From Bacillota bacterium (GTDB taxonomy: Bacteria > Bacillota > Clostridia > Oscillospirales > Oscillospiraceae): a DNA stretch of 16,447 nt. The stretch lies in NCBI GenBank assembly GCA_023393155.1, contig JAEWML010000133.1, positions 1 through 16,447 of the forward strand. Direction: 5' to 3'. Positions 1 to 6,064 of the stretch are shown here, one piece after another (positions within the stretch are counted from its first letter, which is position 1; each line of letters starts with the position of its first letter). Both the position numbers and the translations under genes were made by a program. The notes below the pieces were generated by a model. It was not told the DNA's origin. It did not search any database and worked only from the letters and a program-made list of their open reading frames with translations.

Positions 1-72
1 TGCGGGGCCCACAGTCTTGCCGACATCCGGCGGGACATGGTGATGACCCCCCGGGATTTGGAAAGACTCTGA
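1..72 (+). CDS. C-terminal tail of an unidentified protein (5' end outside window)
   Basis: Frame 1 is open from the window edge to TGA at 70-72 and encodes 23 residues that begin CGAHSLADIRRD and end RDLERL. The G-A-x-S-L-A-D-I pattern weakly recalls the last beta-alpha unit of FMN-dependent TIM-barrel oxidoreductases, but too little is visible to assign a family. A strong hairpin 13 bases past the stop supports a real gene end here. The gene converges with the lipoprotein gene on the other strand. Confidence 0.55.
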   Translation, partial: CGAHSLADIRRDMVMTPRDLERL

Positions 73-84
73 TGTTTGCAGTAA

Positions 85-116
85 AAGGCGGCCCCGGATT
101 CGTCCGGGGCCGCCTT
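85..116. terminator. Bidirectional rho-independent terminator
   Basis: A perfect 14-bp stem (85-98 with 103-116) closes on a TTCG loop. It is followed by only a weak T run on the plus strand, but four T on the minus strand (AAAA at 83-86). It lies between two convergent gene ends, stop at 72 (+) and stop at 136 (-), so it probably serves both. Confidence 0.85.
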
Positions 117-135
117 CTATATCCAAATATCTGTT

Positions 136-663
136 TTACATGGACACACCGGCTTCTTTTGCTGTAAAGAATACCTCGTACAGATTGCCGGTTTCACCGG
201 TGTCAAATTCCTCCAAATAGACAATGGAAAAATCGTCAAAAGCCGTCGGAACCTCAAAAATCAAAAGACCGGTCCGCTCCTCATCCACTGCCAGATCGTA
301 CTCGGACTCCAGCTGATCTTCGCTCACAATGGAATCAACGGGGTTTGCAAACGCGTTCTCCTGATCGTCCTTGTCATTCCACTGGGCCTGGAAATCGGTG
401 TCAAACATGGGGATGGTCTCGTTGAACGTGTTTTTGATTGTCAGTTCCGACACCAGCAGCTTACGGTCCGCCTCAGGGGTATATCCCTCATATGTATCAC
501 AAATATAGACGTTGTTGACTGTGAAGTCAAAAAACTCACTGTGCATCACATCTCCAATGCGGCCCTCTTCATACTCTTCGCCGCTGCTTCCGCCGCAGGC
601 GGTCAGCATCAACATCATGGCCAGTGCCGCCACAGAAATCCATCTTTTGTTTCTCAGCTTCAT
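136..663 (-). CDS. Small acidic secreted lipoprotein, DUF4352-like
   Basis: Encodes 175 residues. The N-terminus MKLRNKRW, a hydrophobic stretch and a lipobox LTAC with the cysteine at residue 23 predict a lipoprotein anchored outside the cytoplasmic membrane. The mature part is strongly acidic. It contains a segment of the type VNNVYICDTYEG...KLLVSELTIKNTF, which resembles the immunoglobulin-like DUF4352/telokin-like fold common in Firmicutes lipoproteins. The start was chosen at ATG 663-661 because an AGAGG site lies about 8 bases upstream and the signal peptide begins here, although the frame stays open further upstream inside the thioesterase gene. It begins 35 bases after the thioesterase stop and is probably the last gene of that set. 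The ligand or partner is unknown. Confidence 0.8.
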   Translation of the reverse strand: MKLRNKRWISVAALAMMLMLTACGGSSGEEYEEGRIGDVMHSEFFDFTVNNVYICDTYEGYTPEADRKLLVSELTIKNTFNETIPMFDTDFQAQWNDKDDQENAFANPVDSIVSEDQLESEYDLAVDEERTGLLIFEVPTAFDDFSIVYLEEFDTGETGNLYEVFFTAKEAGVSM

Positions 664-698
664 TTTCAATACCTCTTTTTTTGTTTTTTCTCTATCTC

Positions 699-1466
699 TC
701 ATTGCCCAGCCGCGCCAAACTCGCACCGGCAGGAAAAGCACAGCGCCTCTCCAAGCCGTCCCTCCACGGTGTAGGCGCTTTTCTCCCGAAAGCCGAACAG
801 GGCGATCGTCTCCCCCAGCACGGCCTCCTTGCTGTAATTCACGTACAGCTCCCGCAGGGGGGCGGACTGCAAATCCGGCGGCAGGGCATCCCATACGATG
901 TCGCCGTAATTCCCGCTGAACACATGGCCGTTGCCGTCCAGATCGGACCAGCGGACGGGACGCGGCCCCAGCTCCTCCAGCCCGTCCTTGGGCAGGAAGA
1001 TTTTCCGGCATTCCGGGCTGTTGATCGCCTTGGGACAGACATGCACGGCCTTGCCCTTGAAATCGGAGGGCCGGAGAATTTTCCGCTCCGCCGGGTCAAT
1101 GAGAATCCACTCGCTGCGGGCGCTCACGGCGGCGGCGCCGCTCTCGTCCGTCAGCTCGTAGGCCCGGCGCAGATGGGCTCCCCGGATGCCGTCCTCCCAT
1201 GTGGAGACGGTGAGCACCTCCCGGTTCACGGGCCGCCGGTGAATCCGCATCGCCACCCGGGACAGTAAAAATACCTGCCCCAGCTCGTAAAGCTTCTGAT
1301 AAGTCAGGCCTCTTGCGTCATAGTCAAAGCCCGCCGCCCCCGCCACAAGGCTCAAGAGCTCTGCCGGGCGCACATATTTGTCTCTGTCGCAGTCGGCAAA
1401 GGACAGTTCCACCTCCCGGGCGTAACAATCCTCCGTCAACCATTGCCGAAATGCTTTCAAGTCCAT
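699..1466 (-). CDS. Acyl-ACP thioesterase (FatA/FatB family)
   Basis: Encodes 255 residues, the usual length of bacterial acyl-ACP thioesterases. The family hydrolyses acyl-ACP in the cytosol to release free fatty acid. The protein shows the double hot-dog layout: a first half with the family-like YVRPAELLSLVAGAAGFD (31-48), and a second half with the signature DLDGNGHVFSGNY (175-187) holding the conserved Asn179 and His181. The usual HVNNxxY loop is altered here: F183-S184 stand where NN is normal. ATG at 1466 is preceded by AAGGAG at about 4-5 bases. It starts 11 bases after the stop of the membrane-protein gene, so the two are co-transcribed. Substrate chain length cannot be read from the sequence. 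Confidence 0.9.
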   Translation of the reverse strand: MDLKAFRQWLTEDCYAREVELSFADCDRDKYVRPAELLSLVAGAAGFDYDARGLTYQKLYELGQVFLLSRVAMRIHRRPVNREVLTVSTWEDGIRGAHLRRAYELTDESGAAAVSARSEWILIDPAERKILRPSDFKGKAVHVCPKAINSPECRKIFLPKDGLEELGPRPVRWSDLDGNGHVFSGNYGDIVWDALPPDLQSAPLRELYVNYSKEAVLGETIALFGFREKSAYTVEGRLGEALCFSCRCEFGAAGQ

Positions 1467-1477
1467 TCCGCTCCTTT

Positions 1478-2479
1478 TTACCGTCCGCCCGCAGCGGGCG
1501 CTTCGTCCTCCGGATGTTCCGTTTCCTCCGAAGATTGTTTCTTCTCTATATCGGTGGCCTGCACTGAATCTTCCCGCCGCTCCGTGACGCCGCTTTCCTC
1601 CGGCAAAGAAGCCGCTGTCTCAGCGGCCGACCGCTCCCGGGCCTGGGCCAGATAATCCCGGTGGGCCTCCTTCGGGCTGGGAACAAAGCTCTGGGCCGCC
1701 GTCCGCCTTTTACCCTGACTTTTCACATAGAAAAAGCCGGTGACGGAAAATACCGCCGCGCCGATAAAATTCACAATCAGGTCTTTCATGGTGTCAATCA
1801 GCCCGATGTCCAGATACCCGCCAAGACCCAAATCCGCTCCGTTCACCGTCACCTCGGTGATGTCCGGAATCACCACCACTTTGTTGCTGCGGCTTGCGTC
1901 CAGCGCCACCGTTTTAATTACGTGGATCACCGTATCCTTCTGCATGTCCGTTCCCAGAAAATAGTCGCAGCCAAACTCAAAAAACTCCCACAGCACGCCG
2001 ATGGTCATGGAAAAGCAAAACGCCATCAGCGCCATAAATACCGGCGAAAGATCAAAGGTAAGCCGGGGATTATCGTTCAGCAGCACCACCATGGAAAAGC
2101 CCACCGCCGCCGCGAGAAAGCCGTTGAGCGTGTGTAAAATTGTATCCCAGAAGGGAATCACAATGTAAAACGCGTTGACCTCTCCCAAAATCTCCGCCGC
2201 GAAAATGAAGCACAGCACCGTGATTTCCAAGGGCGGCGGAAGCTCAATCCGCAGCCGCACCTGCACCCAGCTTGGCAGGTAGAGCAGCAGCAGCGTCAGC
2301 ACGCAGAAAAAGGCGCTTTCATAGCTCCCCAGCCAGAGCTGGCGGGCCAGAGCCAGTATCACCAGCGCCCGCAGAAAATAAAACACAAGGAAGGAACTTT
2401 TGTGCTCCCGCAGCTCCTTGTTCAGTGCCACTTTGAAATTTCGGCGTTCCGTCCGCCGCCGTTCCTTTTTTTGGTTCAT
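1478..2479 (-). CDS. Polytopic membrane protein, DUF2238-like, with acidic C-terminal tail
   Basis: Encodes 333 residues. A basic N-terminus (about 1-28) precedes roughly six to seven hydrophobic segments between 29 and 252, then a hydrophilic acidic tail (about 255-333). Polar residues conserved in DUF2238/YjdF-like membrane proteins sit inside membrane segments: WDTILH (111-116), LWEFFEFGCDYFLG (163-176) and DTMKDLIVNFIG (229-240). The Asp/His/Glu pattern may form a polar or metal site, which is inference. A soluble insert at about 177-222 separates two membrane segments. The start at ATG 2479 is preceded by a GGGGGAG site. It lies between the germination gene (131-bp gap) and the thioesterase (11-bp gap). 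The exact family assignment is moderate and the function is unknown. Confidence 0.75.
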   Translation of the reverse strand: MNQKKERRRTERRNFKVALNKELREHKSSFLVFYFLRALVILALARQLWLGSYESAFFCVLTLLLLYLPSWVQVRLRIELPPPLEITVLCFIFAAEILGEVNAFYIVIPFWDTILHTLNGFLAAAVGFSMVVLLNDNPRLTFDLSPVFMALMAFCFSMTIGVLWEFFEFGCDYFLGTDMQKDTVIHVIKTVALDASRSNKVVVIPDITEVTVNGADLGLGGYLDIGLIDTMKDLIVNFIGAAVFSVTGFFYVKSQGKRRTAAQSFVPSPKEAHRDYLAQARERSAAETAASLPEESGVTERREDSVQATDIEKKQSSEETEHPEDEAPAAGGR

Positions 2480-2533
2480 AACTCCCCCTTTCTGCATTTC
2501 CAAAGCCTGCTTTGGCCTTGGGTTTTGATGATC

Positions 2534-2562
2534 AGAATACCACAAATTCCTTCTTCTTGCAA
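2534..2562 (-). promoter_or_regulatory. Possible sigma-A promoter inside the germination gene set
   Basis: On the minus strand TTGCAA (2562-2557) is separated by 17 bases from TATTCT (2539-2534), each 4 of 6 to consensus. This would place a start near 2527, about 48 bases before the DUF2238-like gene, giving the last three genes a vegetative promoter separate from the sigma-G promoter of the first gene. The match is moderate. Confidence 0.35.
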
Positions 2563-2568
2563 GAGTTG

Positions 2569-2605
2569 GGCGGCCTTGGCCTCTCCACAGGACGCCAAAG
2601 CCGCC
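2569..2605. repeat. Inverted repeat in the 131-bp gap after the germination gene
   Basis: Arms 2569-2580 and 2594-2605 can form a 12-bp stem with one weak pair and a 13-base loop. It starts just past the germination gene stop (2611). On the minus (gene) strand no T tract follows; the T run lies on the plus side (GTTTTT from 2606). It is therefore not a standard terminator for the gene before it and may act as an mRNA-stabilising 3' hairpin or a partial terminator. Confidence 0.5.
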
Positions 2606-2610
2606 GTTTT

Positions 2611-4029
2611 TCACGTATTGTCCCGTCCGATGGGCTCGCGAATCAAGAGCCGCTTCAAGGCTTTGCCGTTGAAGGGAATCAGCGGATACAGATAGCCCGG
2701 TCCCACCACCGTCTTGTTGGTGGCCACCAGCCAGAGAATCAGCAAGATTCCGCCCACCAGCCCCCACAGATCAAAGATGGCGGAGAAAATCAAAAGCAGC
2801 ATCCGCAGCAGCTTTACCGCGTAGCCCAGCTCAAAGCTGGGCTGGGAAAAGCCTGAGATGGACACCACCGCCATATACACCAGCACCTCCGGCGTAAGCC
2901 ACCCGGCCTGCACCGCGAAATCTCCGAAAATCAACGCGCCCAGCATGGAGAAGGAGTTGGACAGGGCGCTGGGCGTGTTCAAACAGGCCAGCTTTAAAAG
3001 GTCAATCAGAAACTCCACCACCAAAAGCTGCGCCAGCAGCGGCAGGGCGCAGGGCTCCGGCTTTGCCAAAAATAAAAGCCAGTCCGGCAGGCGGTTGGGC
3101 TGGCTGACCAGCAGATACCATGTGGGGGTGATGAACAGGCTCAGCAGCATCACCGACATTCGCAGCAGCCGCAGATAGGTTCCCACCAGAGGCGGGAAAT
3201 AAAAATCATTGGCTTCCTGCGTAAAGCCAAAAATGGTGGTAGGCAGCAGCATAGCCGCCGGGGTGTTGTCCACCAGCACCACCACGCTCCCCTCCATCAC
3301 CGTGGCTGCCGCCGTGTCGGGCCGCTCAGTATACCTGATTTTTGGAAACGGGTTATACCACTGCTTGGGGCGAATGGCCTCCGCCAGACTTTCCTGCCCC
3401 ATGGAGAGGGAGTGAACGTCCACCCCGGCCAGCTTTTCCCGAACTTGCTCCAGCACCTTTCGGTCCACCCGGTCCTCCATGTAGCACAGCACCACGTCCG
3501 TCCGGCTCCGACCCCCAACCTTGTGGCTCTCCATGGTCAGTTGAGGGTCCCGGATACGGCGGCGCAGCAGCGCCATGTTTGGCACCACGGCTTCCACAAA
3601 TCCGTCGTGGGCGCCTCGCAATACCTTTCCGTCCGCAGGCTCATCCACGCCCCGGGAGGGATAGCCCTTCGCGTCCATCATCGCCCCGCCGGTAAGCCCC
3701 TCCATCAGGAACAGAGTTTTCCCCAGCAGGACGGAGGTGCAGATGTCCTCCAAATCCTCCGTCACATTCGTCTCGGAAAACGTGATGAACCGGTCGGCAA
3801 ATTCCTGCATCTTCGTGAGCGTCCTCACCTGCTCCGGGCGCAGCGACAGCCAAAAGGCTCCCATTCGCTCTAAAATCGTGTCCTGACCGTAGCCGTCAAC
3901 TACCCAGATGCGGGCCCTGCGCCCTCCGATGACAAAATCCCGTGCCACCATGTCGCAGTTGCGCCCCGCGCCAAGCAGCTCATCCACGCGGCGGACGTTG
4001 TCGTCATAGCGGGTTGAAAGCTGTTCCAT
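2611..4029 (-). CDS. GerA-family spore germination protein, SpoVAF-like
   Basis: Encodes 472 residues, normal for GerA A-type subunits (PF03323). A soluble N-terminal half (1-245) carries the SpoVAF-type opening (RRARIWVVDGYGQD, 37-50) and the family signature VLRGAHDGFVEAV...LLRRRIRDPQL (136-164). The membrane half begins at EGSVVVLVDNTPAAMLLPTT (246-265) and has about five membrane segments to 440. It ends with the family-like PGYLYPLIPFN (444-454) and a short cytosolic tail. GerA proteins sit in the spore inner membrane; SpoVAF works with the SpoVA and receptor proteins in ion and dipicolinate release during germination. No B, C or SpoVA genes are nearby, which favours a SpoVAF-like orphan over a receptor subunit. 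GGGAGGTG precedes ATG 4029, and a sigma-G promoter lies just upstream. Confidence 0.92.
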   Translation of the reverse strand: MEQLSTRYDDNVRRVDELLGAGRNCDMVARDFVIGGRRARIWVVDGYGQDTILERMGAFWLSLRPEQVRTLTKMQEFADRFITFSETNVTEDLEDICTSVLLGKTLFLMEGLTGGAMMDAKGYPSRGVDEPADGKVLRGAHDGFVEAVVPNMALLRRRIRDPQLTMESHKVGGRSRTDVVLCYMEDRVDRKVLEQVREKLAGVDVHSLSMGQESLAEAIRPKQWYNPFPKIRYTERPDTAAATVMEGSVVVLVDNTPAAMLLPTTIFGFTQEANDFYFPPLVGTYLRLLRMSVMLLSLFITPTWYLLVSQPNRLPDWLLFLAKPEPCALPLLAQLLVVEFLIDLLKLACLNTPSALSNSFSMLGALIFGDFAVQAGWLTPEVLVYMAVVSISGFSQPSFELGYAVKLLRMLLLIFSAIFDLWGLVGGILLILWLVATNKTVVGPGYLYPLIPFNGKALKRLLIREPIGRDNT

Positions 4030-4051
4030 ACCGCACCTCCCTTTTGGGGTC

Positions 4052-4081
4052 TAGTATGGATTTCGGGAAGAAAAGTTATGT
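4052..4081 (-). promoter_or_regulatory. Sigma-G-type (forespore) promoter of the germination gene
   Basis: On the minus strand ACATA (4081-4077) is followed by 18 bases and CATACTA (4058-4052). The -10 fits the known sigma-G consensus CATnHTA fully, and the -35 fits gnATR at 4 of 5. The predicted start near 4045 leaves a leader of about 15 bases that holds just the ribosome-binding site. Forespore expression agrees with the germination role of the gene. Confidence 0.7.
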
Positions 4082-4107
4082 AAAAACCGGCCAAAATCAA
4101 AACCCGC

Positions 4108-4178
4108 GTTCTTTGTCTCCTATCTTTTGCCCCTCGCTTTTTACCCCTCGCCTTTCATCTTTTGTCTTTCGTCTCCCA
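4108..4178. repeat. Heptanucleotide array (R6Y on the minus strand)
   Basis: On the plus strand every purine in this 71-base stretch falls at exact 7-base steps: 4108, 4115, 4122, 4129, 4136, 4143, 4150, 4157, 4164, 4171 and 4178. All other bases are C or T. Read on the minus strand it is about ten heptads of six purines and one pyrimidine, for example GAAAGAC, AAAAGAT and GAGGGGC. Two adjacent heptad pairs share the octamer CCCCTCGC (plus, 4130 and 4144). It lies about 27 bases upstream of the sigma-G -35 element. Confidence 0.85.
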
Positions 4179-4265
4179 ACTCCCTTCACACTTGCAAATC
4201 CCCCGGTTCCGCGAAAGAGGAGGTGCCATCGCGCTGTGCGCCTTTGTCCGCAGAAAGAAGCGGGC

Positions 4266-4294
4266 GGGGCGCAGCTTGCGACTTCGTGCGCCCC
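4266..4294. repeat. Short inverted repeat in the 429-bp intergenic region
   Basis: Arms 4266-4273 and 4287-4294 (GGGGCGCA and its complement) can pair over 8 bp with a 13-base loop. There is no adjacent T run. Between 4179 and 4323 I see nothing else that supports a gene or RNA. Confidence 0.4.
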
Positions 4295-4323
4295 ACGTGC
4301 CGCTGGAAAGAAAAGACGACATT

Positions 4324-4358
4324 TAAGAGGCTGAGGAAGCGCATTCCTCAGCCTCTTA
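4324..4358 (-). terminator. Second terminator-like hairpin after the DUF2156-GNAT gene
   Basis: A perfect 15-bp stem (4324-4338 with 4344-4358) has a 5-base loop. It lies about 100 bases past the stop of the minus-strand gene. The downstream side has only a loose T-rich stretch, so it may be a back-up terminator or a 3' end stabiliser. Confidence 0.6.
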
Positions 4359-4393
4359 CTTTACATTGCCCGCAGGCAAAAAACCAATTCGTC

Positions 4394-4419
4394 AAAAAAT
4401 CCGCGTCAGCGGGTTTTTT
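4394..4419 (-). terminator. Rho-independent terminator of the DUF2156-GNAT gene
   Basis: A hairpin with an A6/T6 base and a CCGC/GCGG core closes on a 4-base loop (stem 4394-4404 with 4409-4419). It ends in six T on either strand and lies 40 bases beyond the stop at 4459. It is the primary candidate for ending transcription of that gene. Confidence 0.75.
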
Positions 4420-4458
4420 AATCCTCTTAAAAATCCGGCCCCAGGAAATTTTGAAAGC

Positions 4459-5862
4459 TCATACCTTTTTTTCGAAATAGTAATATGTTTCATCCTCGCC
4501 TGCGGGCCGCATACAGGAGGCAAGCATCTTTCGGGACGCCTCGTTCTCCTTAAAGCACTTGGCGACCACCCGCGTCAGGTGGACCCCGTACAGCCCCCAC
4601 TCGGCGGCGGCGGCAAATGCCTCCGTCCCATAACCGTGGCCGCCGTACTCCCCGGCAATGCGACAGCCAAGCTCCGCATCTCCCCGATAGTCAAAATGGT
4701 AAAGCACCGCCTCGCCGATGAGCTTTCCCTCCAGCCGGATGGCAAAATTCACCGCCGCGCAGTTGCGGTAGTCCCGCTTTGCCACCTCGTAAAAGCTCCG
4801 TTCCTCCACCGGGCGGCCAAGACCCGCCACATCGTCATAGCCCCACCACCGGTTTCGCGCTCCATCCAGCACCAGCGCATTGTAGGCGGGAATGTCCTCC
4901 TCCGTCAGCTCGGAGAGGGTCAGCCGCTCCGTGGTCAGCACCGGCAGGGTCTTTACATGGCACAGCAGCTCATTTTGGGGGGCAAAGTGATACTTGGGCG
5001 CCAGATGATCCGGCCCGTATTGCAGCTTCGAGGTCCGCAGCCCCCTGTCGGCGGCGTCGTCTTCCCGGTTGAGCCAGACGGCGTCCCCGGCAAAGTGCCG
5101 GGCAAAGGCCTGCACCATGGCGGGATAGACCCCCGCATAGGAATACAGCGCCTTTTCGATGTGGATAATCAGGGTGTCGCCGCACCGCTCCGCCAGCGCC
5201 AGAGAGAGAAGCTTTTCTCCGCTCATCATTCCCCCGCAGAAGAACCACGGCTTATCCAGCCCACCCACCGTCCGCTTTGCCAGTTCTAATTCCGTCGCCG
5301 CCCTGGGGTCGTCCGCCTTGGCAAACTCCTGCCCGTAATCCTCCCAAAACTGGTTTACAAGCGGCATATCCTCCGCGGTCAGGGGCTTAAACTCCGCGTC
5401 GGGGCAGGCAGCAAAAAACTTTTTGATGTGGTTGCGCTGCCCGGAATACCGCCGTCCGGCAAAGTTCTGCAAATCCTCCGCCTTGTACAGATAGTCCTGC
5501 CAGGTGCGCACGTTGCGCACCCCCACATAGGGATAGCGCTGTAAAAGACGGGGCGCCTTTACTGCCGGAACCACGGAAATCACCGGGGACACCCCTTTCC
5601 CCATGCACCAGTCTTCAATAGCGGAAAGAGCCGCGTCCTCATCCCCCTCTGGGCCGGGGACGGGATAGTCGAACAGAAATTCCCCCTCCAGCTCGTTGCG
5701 GACGATCAAACACCCTGCCGCCTCCGCAAAGGCGGGGTGGAGCCGCTCTCCCCACATCAGCTTTGTTCCCGCGGAGTATTCACAAAGCCCATAATTGCAT
5801 GTCTCGTAATATCCGCGCAGCAATGCTCCATGTTCGGCGGCTATCGGCGTAAACTCAAGCAT
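4459..5862 (-). CDS. DUF2156 (phosphatidylglycerol lysyltransferase C-like) fused to a GNAT acetyltransferase
   Basis: Encodes 467 residues with two acyltransferase-fold parts. Residues 1-295 match DUF2156 as known from clostridia, related to the aminoacyl-transfer domain of MprF: VRTWQDYLYKAEDLQNFAGR (118-137), GQRNHIKKF (141-149), IIHIEKAL (232-239) and LNREDDAADRGLRTSK (264-279). Residues 305-467 are a RimJ/RimL-type GNAT with an acetyl-CoA loop near R401-G412 (GGHGYG) and the C-terminal ENEASRKML (439-447). Target molecules are unknown; modification of a peptide, lipid head group or amine is possible. The start at ATG 5862 is supported by a GAGG site 4 bases upstream. A longer frame from GTG 5958 has no such site and would cross an AT-rich promoter-like stretch. 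Terminators follow at 4394-4419 and 4324-4358. Confidence 0.85.
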   Translation of the reverse strand: MLEFTPIAAEHGALLRGYYETCNYGLCEYSAGTKLMWGERLHPAFAEAAGCLIVRNELEGEFLFDYPVPGPEGDEDAALSAIEDWCMGKGVSPVISVVPAVKAPRLLQRYPYVGVRNVRTWQDYLYKAEDLQNFAGRRYSGQRNHIKKFFAACPDAEFKPLTAEDMPLVNQFWEDYGQEFAKADDPRAATELELAKRTVGGLDKPWFFCGGMMSGEKLLSLALAERCGDTLIIHIEKALYSYAGVYPAMVQAFARHFAGDAVWLNREDDAADRGLRTSKLQYGPDHLAPKYHFAPQNELLCHVKTLPVLTTERLTLSELTEEDIPAYNALVLDGARNRWWGYDDVAGLGRPVEERSFYEVAKRDYRNCAAVNFAIRLEGKLIGEAVLYHFDYRGDAELGCRIAGEYGGHGYGTEAFAAAAEWGLYGVHLTRVVAKCFKENEASRKMLASCMRPAGEDETYYYFEKKV

Positions 5863-5999
5863 ACTTCCTCGATCCTTTCCCGGGTTCTTCATCGGCGGCC
5901 GTCCGCCCCGCAAACCCTGTTTGTCTGCCGGTTTTATCCCTTTTGTTAATTCTGTCACAAATATTTAAAAATCTTTTGTACACTTTTCACCTGTTTCTC

Positions 6000-6028
6000 T
6001 TGACTTCACACTTTGTTAATAGTATATT
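6000..6028 (+). promoter_or_regulatory. Sigma-A promoter of the NSS transporter
   Basis: TTGACT (6000-6005) and TATATT (6023-6028), each 5 of 6 to consensus, are separated by exactly 17 bases in an AT-rich stretch. The predicted start near 6035 leaves a leader of about 30 bases with no room for a riboswitch. Confidence 0.8.
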
Positions 6029-6064
6029 TTTACCACAAATCCATTTAAGAAAGAGGGGCTATCT

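Noticed and set aside
664..1011. Longer lipoprotein frame reaching into the thioesterase gene
   Set aside because: The extension is antisense-frame sequence of the thioesterase gene, and the signal peptide with lipobox fixes the start at 663.
4108..4178. Heptad array as a CRISPR or protein-coding repeat
   Set aside because: Unit length is 7 without spacers or conserved repeat sequence, so it is not CRISPR; no supported gene crosses it.
5863..5958. N-terminal extension of the DUF2156-GNAT protein from GTG 5958
   Set aside because: There is no ribosome-binding site, the added 32 residues are not family-like, and the stretch overlaps AT-rich promoter DNA. ATG 5862 has a GAGG site and begins at the natural domain edge.
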